A stretch of DNA of 64,000 nucleotides from Eopsaltria australis (lineage: Eukaryota > Chordata > Aves > Passeriformes > Petroicidae): positions 496,001 to 560,000 of the forward strand of contig JAVTVJ010000023.1 of NCBI GenBank assembly GCA_034509425.1, given 5' to 3'. The position numbers and the translations under genes are program-made. Under the pieces are notes generated by a model. The model did no database searches. It was not told the DNA's origin and saw nothing but the letters and a program-made list of their open reading frames with translations. Of the stretch, positions 10,601 through 21,100 are shown in pieces. The first letter of the stretch is position 1, and the number at the start of each line of letters is the position of its first letter.

Positions 10601-12660
10601 GGAGAGGGTTGTATACAGAGGCTTGTGGACAAGATCGGGGATTTAGCTGTTATTTCCTGTCTGTTGAGTAACCTGATACACCTTGCCTCTAATTGACTTT
10701 TCCCAAGGACTTCTGTAATGGTGATGTCACAGCTGTATAAGTTCACCATCAGATATGAACAGCAGCACTGCTTGGTGCAGTGGACACATGCTGGGGTCTG
10801 AATATGATGAGACACCCTACTGAGGTGTGTTTCCCTCTGTGGGCTGGACCATTTAGTGGGAAAACCTTGAGCTCTGCCAGCCAAAACCAAAGGCTGAGTG
10901 AGCAGAGAGTGGGCTGCACTCTCATGTCTCAGGTGTTCATCTACAGCAGTGCTGCACTCTGTTGGCAGAGCACAAGTGAAGTGATTTGGTGGCCTTGGAT
11001 GCTATTGTTCAAGCTTCATAAAAGAAAAAATATGGAAACAGGGAGATACAAACAATTTTCTTAAGTCTGCCTGCAGGTAACAGACCCAGCTCATGGATTT
11101 TGTAATTCCATGTGTTTCAGTATTCCCAAAAATGGCAATCACTGTAGAAAATACTTGTTAGTTTTCTTCGTTTTGCTCTTAATTTCACACCATTCTTGAG
11201 TATCAGATCCACAACTAAACTTACTGCATCTCAGGAATGAAAAAAAGAGAAAATTAAAAGCAGTTATGTAATCTGCCACAAAAATAATGATAATTTATTG
11301 AGAGCAGGCATCTGTTGTCAGTGGAAACCACTGCACAGTGGAGTCGTGAGACTGTAAACAAGCTACTCAACCAGAAATGAAAATGTCATGAGAGCTGTGT
11401 TGTTTTAATGAGGCCAAATGATCTTTTTCAAAGGCCTAATGTGACAGACCCATGCATTTAAACTGCATGGAATGACAAAGAACTGAACCAGTCCTACTGC
11501 TGAAGTCCTGGGATTTAGGCTATGTTGAGTGCACTGTACATATCTGGGTCTGCATCAGTCCATCTTGCAAGCTGCTGTGCCTGGTCAGGACTTTGCTGGG
11601 TGTCCTCCAGAAGCAAAGGCTGCTGTACTGGGATGTGTCCTTCTGCCTGAAGGGTAGCACAAGCACCAGTCAGTTTCCACCTTTTCTCCTTGCTCTGTGG
11701 TGTCAGGTCTGTCCCCAGCACACCTGAAAAGCAGGCTGAGGCCCTTCACAGTTACAGGACAACTTATTTGTATAAGTTTGCATTAACTGTGGCAGCAGAT
11801 GATACATTTTGTAGAACTTGAGACACCTGTGTGGGTTGGTTAATATCGTTAATTCTGGATGTGTTTTTCCTTCCCTCCATTATTTTTGCCCATTTTCTCT
11901 TGCTCTCTTCCCTGCTATCCAACAGAAGGCTTTTCCTTCTGTTGCTGGGTTGTTGATGACATGGAACCATGGTCTGGACCATGAGATGTGGATTCAGGTC
12001 ATTATTCCAATGTATAGTGACCTAAGCTTGTCGCTTGTGAGGGCTCACTCACTCAGTGTTTTTTCTTTTCTTTTTAATAACTGTTTTGCTGAAATCACAG
12101 AATATTTTGAGTTAGAAGGGGCCCAGAAGGATCATCAAGTCCAACTCTTAAGTGAGTGGCCCATTCTGGGATCAAACCCATGACTTTGGTGTTTTTGCAC
12201 CTTGCTCTGACCAACTGAGCCAATCTCAGGGCTTCTTTCTCTGGAAAAACATTTCCAATAAACAAAATTTCCACTGTCTTGACTGTCCTAGTTAAGGTTA
12301 GCATTTTAGCCTGTAATTATTTCTGAATGCTTCATGAAATCATTTATTATGTATTTAGGCCTATGATAAATTAAAATGGATGGAGGAATTTTCCTGTTAC
12401 ACTTCAGTCACTTTCTTTCTGAGGTGCAGTGTATGAAAATCTGGGAATCCTTTTTTCAGCCACTTCTGGTGCTGTGTTCATGCTGTGCCTGGCTCTGTCC
12501 CACCCGGGCTGGCTGTTCTCACTGCTGTGCCACCAGTAGCTTCTGAGACCTGACCCACTACCTGCTTCTTCCACAGGGCTTTGTGTTCTTGGAAGATTAT
12601 GACCCATCAGAGTACAATCCATTCTCCCATAAGACGTGCAAAGACTGCTGGAAAGTGTAA
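7584..12660 (+). CDS. FAM228A: FAM228-family protein (4 coding exons: 7584-7676, 9664-9735, 10379-10576, 12577-12660)
   Basis: A 148-residue protein of unknown function from four exons, all joining in phase 0. The initiator ATG at 7584 has a good context (ACCATGG). Recognisable family features are EVDRYVRHSDFLDLRRMDIL in exon 4, a charged helix to YLNYCTKK, and GFVFLEDYDPSEYNPF in exon 5, matching the VFLExYDPxxYDPF core I recall from mammalian FAM228A/B. Position and orientation fit FAM228A, which is tail-to-tail with ITSN2 in mammals, but FAM228B is as close in sequence, so the A/B choice is uncertain. The frame ends at TAA right after the core, whereas mammalian proteins continue for another 50 or more residues. 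Confidence 0.8.
8443..8772 (-). mobile_element. CR1 LINE 3' fragment, different subfamily
   Basis: Inverted CR1 end starting CATGGAACAGCCCAAGCTGG then AAGGGACC, followed by GGGACTCCACCACATCCCTG. It is more diverged than the 5438 copy and lies in FAM228 intron 7677-9663. Confidence 0.8.
9664..9735 (+). CDS. FAM228A: FAM228 coding exon 2
   Basis: A 72-bp exon encoding AAPDQSRDIVSSVQCIMDRE and GFVR, with acceptor TTGTTAG and donor AGG/GTAAGA. Phase 0 at both ends. Confidence 0.8.
10379..10576 (+). CDS. FAM228A: FAM228 coding exon 3 (helical core)
   Basis: A 198-bp exon encoding EVDRYVRHSDFLDLRRMDIL, then YKKYLEDVSEPFMKKIKEQM and a charged helix to YLNYCTKK. The pattern L-(R)RxxILYKKxxEDVxEP is the most conserved part of the family as I recall it. 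Confidence 0.88.
12093..12235 (-). mobile_element. tRNA-Ile-derived SINE with CR1-like tail (TguSINE1 type)
   Basis: On the minus strand the head has a Pol III A box, TGGCTCAGTTGG (12211-12222), and a B box, GGGTTTGATCCC (12168-12179), spaced as in a tRNA. It ends ATGGGCCA like the tRNA-Ile acceptor stem. The rest is a CR1-like 3' end (GAGTTGGACTTGATGATCCT then TTCTGTGATT). I know this structure from a passerine SINE mobilised by CR1. It lies in the last FAM228 intron, just upstream of exon 12577. Confidence 0.8.
12577..12660 (+). CDS. FAM228A: FAM228 coding exon 4 with stop
   Basis: Encodes GFVFLEDYDPSEYNPFSHKT then CKDCWKV and TAA. The TAA lies inside GTGTAAGG, a strong donor-like string, so this exon might instead splice at 12654 or 12656 to a further exon. 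I found no downstream sequence that continues the family C-terminus. Confidence 0.78.
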   Translation, partial: GFVFLEDYDPSEYNPFSHKTCKDCWKV

Positions 12661-13220
12661 GGAGGTTTGAAGTCCCACTTTGACCAGCAAGAAGTTCCTG
12701 ATAGTGCTGCTGGGGGGCTGCTGTAGAGGAACACATTCTGGTTTTACTAACTAGTTCCTACTGCATTTAAGCCCAAGAGTGTTTGAGCGTGGTTTTCACC
12801 AGGAACACAGTCTGGATCTATACTAGGCCCAGTTTTTGAGGCACAGTAGCAATGGCAGGGGGCAAGTTTGTTTTTCTCATTTCAAATCCATTGTGGCAGC
12901 ACAGGGGGTGTCCTGTCTAAGGAGGGTTGGAGAGTTACTGGGCAAGCTCAGTGTGTGCTGTGTAAAAGGAAATAATCTGACAGCTCAGCTGATCTTTACA
13001 GAAGCATGGCAACAGTTTTCCCTTCTCTTCAAAGGATGAAAATCATCAACCAGCACAGTGACAGAGAGAGACAATGATGTCACCTGTCCTCCAGCTGACC
13101 ACAGCAGCAAGCACAGCCATCAAAGGTACCTTTACAGAATAGGTTACATGCACTGCCAAAGCAAGTGAGAACAGGCCAGGTCTTTGGACAAACTGCAATA
13201 AACTTTTGTCTTAAACATGT
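12661..13220 (+). other. FAM228A: FAM228 3' UTR
   Basis: About 560 bases after the stop codon without a convincing continuation of the frame. It ends shortly after AATAAA at 13197. Assigned on the assumption that the 12577 exon is the last one. Confidence 0.5.
13197..13202 (+). terminator. FAM228A: FAM228 poly(A) signal AATAAA
   Basis: First AATAAA on the plus strand after the stop, in GCAATAAAC, followed by TTTTGTC. It faces the ITSN2 signal at 13681, leaving fewer than 500 bases between the two 3' ends. Confidence 0.6.
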
Positions 13221-13659
13221 AGTTCAGAAATGATGTTACCCAGCAGCCAAAGACATGTCTGCTCCTCTTCTTGCCAGCTCCAGTTCAATGCTCTTCAGAC
13301 CAAAACCTGCTACTTTAGGAGATTTAACTTAGACTGAGCTCAGTAAACACAGTGCTGGTGTTCTCTCCTGGAGACAGTGTCCAAGCAGTAAATCAAACTT
13401 TTAACATACATAGTAGGTGTTTTGAAAAGACAAGAAATAAGTAGGGGAGAGGAGATGGGAAGTGGTGGTGTACAAAACACCTGCTGCTTTCTGGAGAGTC
13501 GGTGCTGAGCAGCAGCTGCTGCCAGTGCCCTCAAACCTGTCCCCATCCTGTGCCAGGGCAGTCCCATCTTCCTATTGCTGTGGCTGCTCAGCAGCTCTGG
13601 GCTCAAAGCCTGGAGTTTTCTCTGTCCTCCAAACTCCCACTGTACAGACACAATCTCTC

Positions 13660-14978
13660 AGGAGTTGCCAAGATTTCAGTTTTATTTAGGATTAGAAATA
13701 CTGAACCACAGAAAACTGTTAAAAGTAACAGAGGTTGACTCAATAACAGGAGGGTGCACAGATGGCAACTGGGTGGGAAACTGCCAGACTTCAGGAGGAA
13801 TTTCTGCACCCATGGAAAACAAGGGCACAGGCTGCTCAGAACTGCATGCTGTGCTTCTGCAACAAAGCAGTTTAAGGAGGCAGTAAAATGGTTACAATGT
13901 ATCAAATATTTATAAACAAACTTTCCTTTTTTTTAACCATCCCTGATTTAGTGCCAAGAGAAAGTTTTTGCTTCCAACCAGTTCATTTTACAGGTTTATA
14001 CTGGCGTGAGAGTTCCCCAGAGCAAACCTTTTAAACTTGTAACAAACTTTTCTTGAACAAATCCTGTAAGTTTTTCTCATTACTTCACATTCCCCTGTAC
14101 AATAAAATATACTTTTTTAAAATCACTATGCATCAATAAACATCTGTAGACAAATTAATAAACTTATATTTTACTCTCTATATACATGTTGGCAATGTCA
14201 AAGCTTCAAGATTCACATGGAGGTCTGCAAGACCAAGGAAATGTACACAAATAACTTATATTTAGGAAAAAACCCGAAGAGCTGAAGAGTGTTTTGCCAC
14301 ATTGTTGTGGGTCACAGTATTTAAAATATTTTCTTTTTCTAGTTATTCTTCACAACCACATTGTCTCAGCAGAGAATGATAAATCAAACTGAAGCAGAAA
14401 GAAAAATCAAGTAGCAGTTACTGATTCCAGTGCAGAACTAAAGTCAAGTAAAAAACTACACCTTAGTCTTAAAAGAATATACAATATATTGGAGACTTCT
14501 CCAGTGCTAAGGCTTCTTCAGCATTTAACCGTTAAAACTATCATCCTGAGATGGGAAAATTCCAGTGGATATCACTTTTAAGATTTCAAATGGAATGATT
14601 CTAGTGCTGAGCTTAAACCATTCCTCAGTCTGTCTGTCAGACTAAGTGGTAAAATATACAAACAGCTTGGTGCCACCTTTCTGTGTAATACTTTTTATGG
14701 CCCTGAAAATGGAAACATTGGCATCCAAACCCAAGATATTCCAACATAATAAAAAGGCACTGAGCTATAGTACTGTATTTACAGTAACATTTGTGTTTGC
14801 ATAGATCAACAACAACTCAGAACACTGCAAGGAACTAAGCGCAACCAGGAACTAAGAGGAAATACTGCAGCAGCAGGAATTCTTGCTTAAGAGCCAGCGT
14901 GGGGCAAGGAATCTTTTACCAAAAGAAGTTCAGGCTGTCAGCTTCAGTTGTCCTTCATAAATTAAAAAATAAGTGTTC
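13660..14978 (-). other. ITSN2: ITSN2 3' UTR
   Basis: About 1.3 kb of AT-rich sequence with no reading frame lies between the stop codon and the first AATAAA on this strand. The exact cleavage point is inferred. It also includes AATAAA on the plus strand, which reads the wrong way for this gene. Confidence 0.7.
13681..13686 (-). terminator. ITSN2: ITSN2 poly(A) signal AATAAA
   Basis: The plus strand reads TTTATT, so AATAAA on the ITSN2 strand. A GT-rich stretch follows 25-45 bases downstream on the minus strand (13640-13660, reading TTGTGTCTGT). I see no other AATAAA on this strand between here and the stop codon. Confidence 0.65.
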
Positions 14979-15136
14979 TTAGAGGAGTGTTTTCTGATCA
15001 AAGAGCTGCAGGTCAAAGCGTACCCACACTTCTCCTGTTGGAACTTCATGCAGCAGTAAGTGTTTAGTTGTGGGGCCTTTGCTCTCTTGTTCTGTTCTGA
15101 TTTTTGCTACTGGAACTTCAGTGCGACCCAAAAAAT
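14979..15136 (-). CDS. ITSN2: ITSN2 exon 38: end of C2 and stop codon
   Basis: Encodes [32 protein letters not shown] and [13 protein letters not shown], followed by TAA at 14979-14981. The QKTLL end is what I recall for ITSN2-long, and it separates this gene from ITSN1. Confidence 0.97.
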
Positions 15137-18100
15137 CTGTTGGACAAGCAAATAAGAAATTTCCTTAGGCAAAGACATCAACCTTAGAAATCTGAGTTAG
15201 TCAGGTTAATGCAATGCTGTGTGGTACATGTTCAGTTCCAGAGCACCACTCCCAGGCTTCTGGTTTGATTGGACCCCAGCCCTGGCAGCCAGCAGTAACC
15301 AAAAAAGGCCTTTTTAGAAGAGAAAAATGCTATGGAATTAGGATGTCAGAGTTTGAGCTAAGGGCTTTAAAAACACTCTTAGAAAATACCCTTTCAGAAA
15401 CACAATTTCAAGTGTTCTTCAGTTTCAGAGCTGGCAGGTCAGAGTCAGGTAAAGGGACCTCTGTATAAATCAGCTGAGATGCTCAAAGACAGTAAAAAAT
15501 ATTTTGGCTTAGCCATCTTTTAATTATGCTTATATATCATGCTTTACAAAACAACAATGACCTTCAACAGTTACTGCCACTAGTAGGTTTACAGTCCTAC
15601 TCAGAAATCATACACCCTCTGTGTGGCTGTTTCTTATATGACATCTTCATGTGTGTGCGTGTGCATTAAAAGGTTCACCATGGCCTGAAAAACAAGACTC
15701 AGCTGTCCAGCTGGGGGTAGCAGCCAAACTCACGTTAACTCACAGGAGAAAAGATTGAGCTATGGTTACACACATGGCATCTCAGGTCAAGGCAGCTCCC
15801 TGCAAATTTGCAATAACTGACTGTGTGTCAGAGCCCTGAAAAAGCACTTAACCTTTCAGAGAATATGAGAAGCAACTGACTGCCAAAAATGTGCTCAGTT
15901 TCCAAGCAACAAGAAAGCTGCTCAAGCTATTGCTGTGCAGGTATAACCCAGGACCTCATTTTTGAGTACCTATCATGAGCAGAACTTCTGCTTTCAACTT
16001 GTCTGTCTCCTCAGTCTGACAAGAAAGTAATTCTGTGTCTGATACAAAAGCCAGACAGGGATCCAATCTGACTGCCTGGAGTTACTGGCTCTGGAAGGCT
16101 ACTGAACCTCCTGAGTACTGACACATTGTTTTCACCCAACATTTCTCAGGCAGCAGTCAGACCTACAGGCTCTTGAAACTGCTGCTGAGGAACTGGGTAC
16201 CCCAGCTCACAAAAAACCATTCTTTTCCTAAATATTCACACTTACCATCCGGTGAGAACTGATCCCTGTCAAACATGGTGATACACAGGACATCCTGATA
16301 CAGATCCTTGATGAAGAACTGGCAGTTGAAGTTCCACTTGGGGTTCAGGGTGTCCTGCAGGGTCCTGGTAGTGTAGCTCTGTGAGCCCATGCTGATCTCA
16401 CAGTATGGGTTGCTCTTCCCTAAACACAAAACAGGAAGTGAAACCCCTCTGCAGTGCAGAAACCCCCCTCCACCTGAAGCCTGCTTGGACACACACCAAT
16501 GCTGCTGCCAGAAGGCATGGATCAGGCAATCCCTATGTCCCAGAGCAGCACGGAACTGGTTCTTCACTTGGTTGTCTGAAGCTATGTAGACAAACCACAG
16601 TGTTTCCCAAATGACCAGCTCCTCTCAGCAAGCCTTTCCAAATGTTACAGGAATGAAAGTGCTCTGAGACTGTTTCCCTCACTTACCATTGGGCTTACAG
16701 GCCTTTAGTTCTGTTGCTTCAATCACGTGCACCATCAAGCGTCCTATTCCTGAGGTCTTCTGTGAGCGAGCTGGGAACAAAGAGGTCAGAAATACATGGA
16801 TTGGTTGGAACTGTAAGAACTGGGATCCTCCAGGAAATGCCCTGCCCCTGTATCCAGGTGGATGAGAGGGAAATACAGAACTTGGTGGGTACCTTGATAA
16901 GCCTTTTCACGTTTCTTCTTCTCCGTCTCAATGTACTGCTCTGACGCCGCTTTGATTTTCTGGACCCAGGCAGTCCTGCAAAGTGCAATCCCTACAGTCA
17001 GGGTCATCCCACAGGCAGCAAAGTCTTCAGTGACACTGCCCCACTCTCTTTCCCCATTCACCACTCGTTGGGTTTCAGAGGAATCACAAATCAAGTCAGT
17101 TCATGGACTAAAGCCAATGGAGTTTTTGGATTTAATCTTAGGCCATGTTCCAAATCAGCCTAAATAAATGGAAGTGGAGCTGCTGTTTTATTAAAGACTG
17201 CTGGGTCACATTAAAGACTGCCCAGGAACACAGGGGAAGAGTCCTATGGGATGCTGGATTTTGCAGCCCTAAACTGTTTCTATACAACTGAAACATGAAG
17301 GAGCAGCAGATGTGGCTGGATACCACTGCAAGAGCTGCCATAAACGCAGGGCAAAATCAGAGAAAACTCATTTGAATGAGTTGTGTGAGTTTATTTCCTG
17401 ACCAAGAGACAGCTCTGTTCCTGAGCTGAGAGTCCCCGTGTCTTCTCACTGGAAATAGCCTGTGGCATCAATGAACAAGTTTAAGCTCAGATTTGCATTT
17501 TCACTACTCACCGCTCGTTAATGTTGTCAGTTTTAAGTGTGTAAACTCTGTCAATGTGTGATATGTGAAAAACTGGCTCATCACTTGAAGGGTCTGTGGG
17601 CAGCTTCACGAGGACTTCATTAAGGAAAACGGGCTGAAAGAAAAGCAAATGTCACTGTGGCAGCATCACCCTGTGGCAATAGGCAGAAACTCTATAAGCA
17701 TGTTTAAAACACTGTTTTACTGTAGGGAAAATGAAAGTCATAGGACACAGGACAAACAATGAGATCACTGTGTAAAGGATGCAAGAAGGGGCTGAGGGAA
17801 AAACTACTCTGGCAATTCACCCCATTCTGTTTTCCTAAGCAAAGAGCTTTGTGAAAGGGGCAGGACTGTGTAAACAGAGCTGCTGTGTGGAGCTTGGAAA
17901 TCTGGGAATCTCTCAGGTTCTCTGTGGCAAAGCAGCCCTGATACTTATGTCTCCAGTTGAGAACACACACAGTGTGGGCAGAGAGACTAAAATTTTGCAC
18001 CTTCTACTGTTTTCTGAAGGACAGGAATTTTCTTCTGGATGCAGGAGCCTCTGCAAACTGAAGTCAAGGCTCCTGCTTCTGAACATCTCACTCAGCTGTT

Positions 18101-21100
18101 CAGGAATGGTGCTACTTGCCCTTTCTCCTCAGGGTGGACAGAAGTGTTTGTTAAACTCAGATGCAGAAGTCTGTCCTTTTCCAGGCACTAAGCCAATGGC
18201 ATTCATGCAGGTTGTCTGACAGAACATGCCCATATGACAGCAAAAGGGGCCACACAGCTAATCCCAGTGGGAGAGCAGCATTCCTCATCAGAACCAGGAC
18301 CCACTGTACCAACACAACATGGAGCACCTTGACTCACCATTTTGTACATTTTGAACTGGGAGTTGGATTTGGGGCTGAACAGTTTATCGGATCCAGAAGA
18401 CACAAACTGTTTAACCATGTAGGTGAGCAGCAGGAAGTCATTGAAAAGGAATCCATACAGCTCCTTACTGCTCTTGGCCTTGTACAGCTTCCCACTGTGC
18501 AGGAGCTTCCGTGGTCCCAAGCAATTTGTGAGGGAGTTGAACACAGGTTGCTGGGAAGAGACAAAACCCATTAGCAGCAGCAAGTCTGTGTAGACACCAG
18601 CTCCTGCTCCTCTTCACTGTGGAAACTGATCAAGCTGCTCAAAATGTTCTCTTTTGTTTAATGAATTCGATTATAAATGAAGAGAACTGTTCTGTGATCA
18701 GCCATGGCAACAGCACAACTCCCACCTCAGAGCAGATTTAAGCTTTACCAAAAACACACAGAAGGATCACCAGATGGAGGCATTTACTGCACGGCCATTT
18801 CTGTGTTGTCCAGAAGCTGTGTTTAAGAAGAGGCTGCACAGGCTGCAGTCAGGTCACCTCTTACAGGTGATTAGGTGATGGAACCAGGACAGACCCTCTG
18901 AGTCTGTCAAGACCTGGTTCCTTGAGCAGACAGTGGAGAACTGTCACACACACCTCAGTTTGAAGGCTGTCCTGAAAGGTACAGGAGCCTGAACACCACA
19001 TATCCTTGAGGATCTGGCACTGAGGGCTTCTGTTCCCTACCTGCTTGAAGGAAAACCCTGAGGAACACACAGTAAGTCAAATCCTCCATAGTAACACCTG
19101 ACTCAGCCCAGTGGCAGCATGATAAGAAGTTCAGAGAGAAGAGTTATTTCTGTTTGTTTAATGGTCTAAATGGTATCAGGTTTTATGCTGATAAATCAAG
19201 ATTTCTCTGCCACTACAGTCATGCAAAAACAATGCTTCATCACATTATGGCTGTGACTAAAATTCAATAAAAGCTTCCCTGCCTAGACCTCAGCAGTGGA
19301 TCACAGTTCCAATCAGGGATGTGAGCAAGGACTCCCATTCCCTCCCCAGCCTTTCTGAAATGACTCTGAAAAGCCCCAGCCCTGCAGAGCATGAGTGCAG
19401 GTACCTCAGCAAGGCCTTCACACTGGACATGGGCCTGGATCCATTCCAGCCTGTCCGAGTTCTCCTTCTCACGCACGCCCTCGTTCACCTGGGAGCACAA
19501 CTCCTCCGCACGCTCCAGGGCAAGCCGGAGGTTACTGTGATCCGGGTGGTTCTCTGGAGTGTTCTCTAGAATCTGGTGTGAGAAAACAAGATAAAAAGAG
19601 AGGTAAGCACAGGTGCCTATCAGAGAAATCCCCATAAAGGGACAAGCCTTTATCTTGGCTTTTGCAATGGAGATCAAACTCAAAGCATTCACCTACAAAA
19701 CCTCACTTGGGGTACTCACACTCTTTATGAGCAGAGGGTAGCGTGTTATCCTTTGCATGGGTTTCAGGAGGAAGCTGGAGAGGGGCATTCCTTTGCAGCG
19801 AGGGTCCAAGGCAAGTTTCTATGGTGCAACCCAGAGATTTAACAGAGACATTGCAGTAGTCATCAGAAAAAACACTGAAAATTCTCTGATCAGATTCATT
19901 TTTGCAGGCATTCCAAGAGATCTTGGATTTTTTCAGTAAGCAAACACTTCTTGTATCTAGAACAAACAGGAAAGCTGGCAGTGTCATTGCACGCAGACGC
20001 TTTGCCAGCATAAATCACACGGTCACTGTTCATGCAGAATCCTTACATTCAAAACTGTTCCAGCTTTTATTTTGACACCACAGGCTCCACTCAGGTTGAA
20101 AAAGAACAAAGCAATGAAAGAAACAAATGCCTGATGTCAACTGTTCTGGCAATTTTCCTTTTACGGCCTAAGTAAATGAGCTAGAGAGAAAGACTGTTAT
20201 TAGTAAAGAACACACACAGTGTTAGCCATGGCCACCACGTAAATACACCTTGGAAGCTTCTTAGCTATTTCTGCAGGATTTTACTCTTCTGGGTTATTTT
20301 GATCTGGTCAATGCTGGTTAGACAGGCTCCTGTCATTGAGGACAGAAGAAGGCACAAAAGCTGCAGAATCAGGTACCTTTAAGTAGTCTTTGAAATCAGC
20401 ATCTTCATCCGTTTTCTGCTGCAGCAGGGACGCTCCGTTGAGCTGGCAGCTGCAGAAGCGGATGTAGGCCTGCATGTGGGACAGCTCTGCTGCCAGGATG
20501 TCCCCGATCATCTGCACCGGCATCTTCTCGCCTCCCGTTTTCTTACGCACCCGCAAGGCTCTGCAGACGAGGAAAGAAATCACCATCCAGCTTTGCTGCC
20601 GAGTCTACCAGGCCTAAATTGGAACCCATACAGATCCACCTCTGCAAGGACACAAACCTGGGAGGTGAATTTCCTTACACAGCACAGGCACTTCCAGGAG
20701 GTGCTGGGATCCTGCCTGAAAGCCCAGGAAGTCAGTGATACAACATCCTGAGCTGAACAACCTCCCTGATGGGGTCTGGGGGACTGGGACTCTCCTTTGA
20801 GGTTTCTGGGACAATCAGCATCAATCTCTACGTTCAACCAGCATCCCATTCAGTCAATTACTAGCCACTGTCTCTTTCTAAAGATTATTTTTAGAGAATA
20901 AACGGTTGCTTTGCGGAAAACTAGGAAGAAAAGCTCCCATGCACATACTTTTGTGTAGGGTCTGTTTCTAAGGTATTACAGCAAATGTGCATCTGTTCTT
21001 GCTGTTTCTTTCTCCCTCTCTCTTATTACAACCCCTTTTGAAGCAGTCTGACTGCATTTAGCTGCTCTGAATGCAAGCATGCACAGGAAATAATCAGCAA

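Noticed and set aside
12159..12227. A functional tRNA-Ile gene on the minus strand
   Set aside because: A and B boxes are present, but the anticodon arm is decayed (an A run where the anticodon loop should be) and a CR1-like tail follows, so it is a SINE head.
12990..13060. A further FAM228 exon after CTTTACAG at about 12999
   Set aside because: None of the frames continues the family C-terminus; the sequence reads as 3' UTR.
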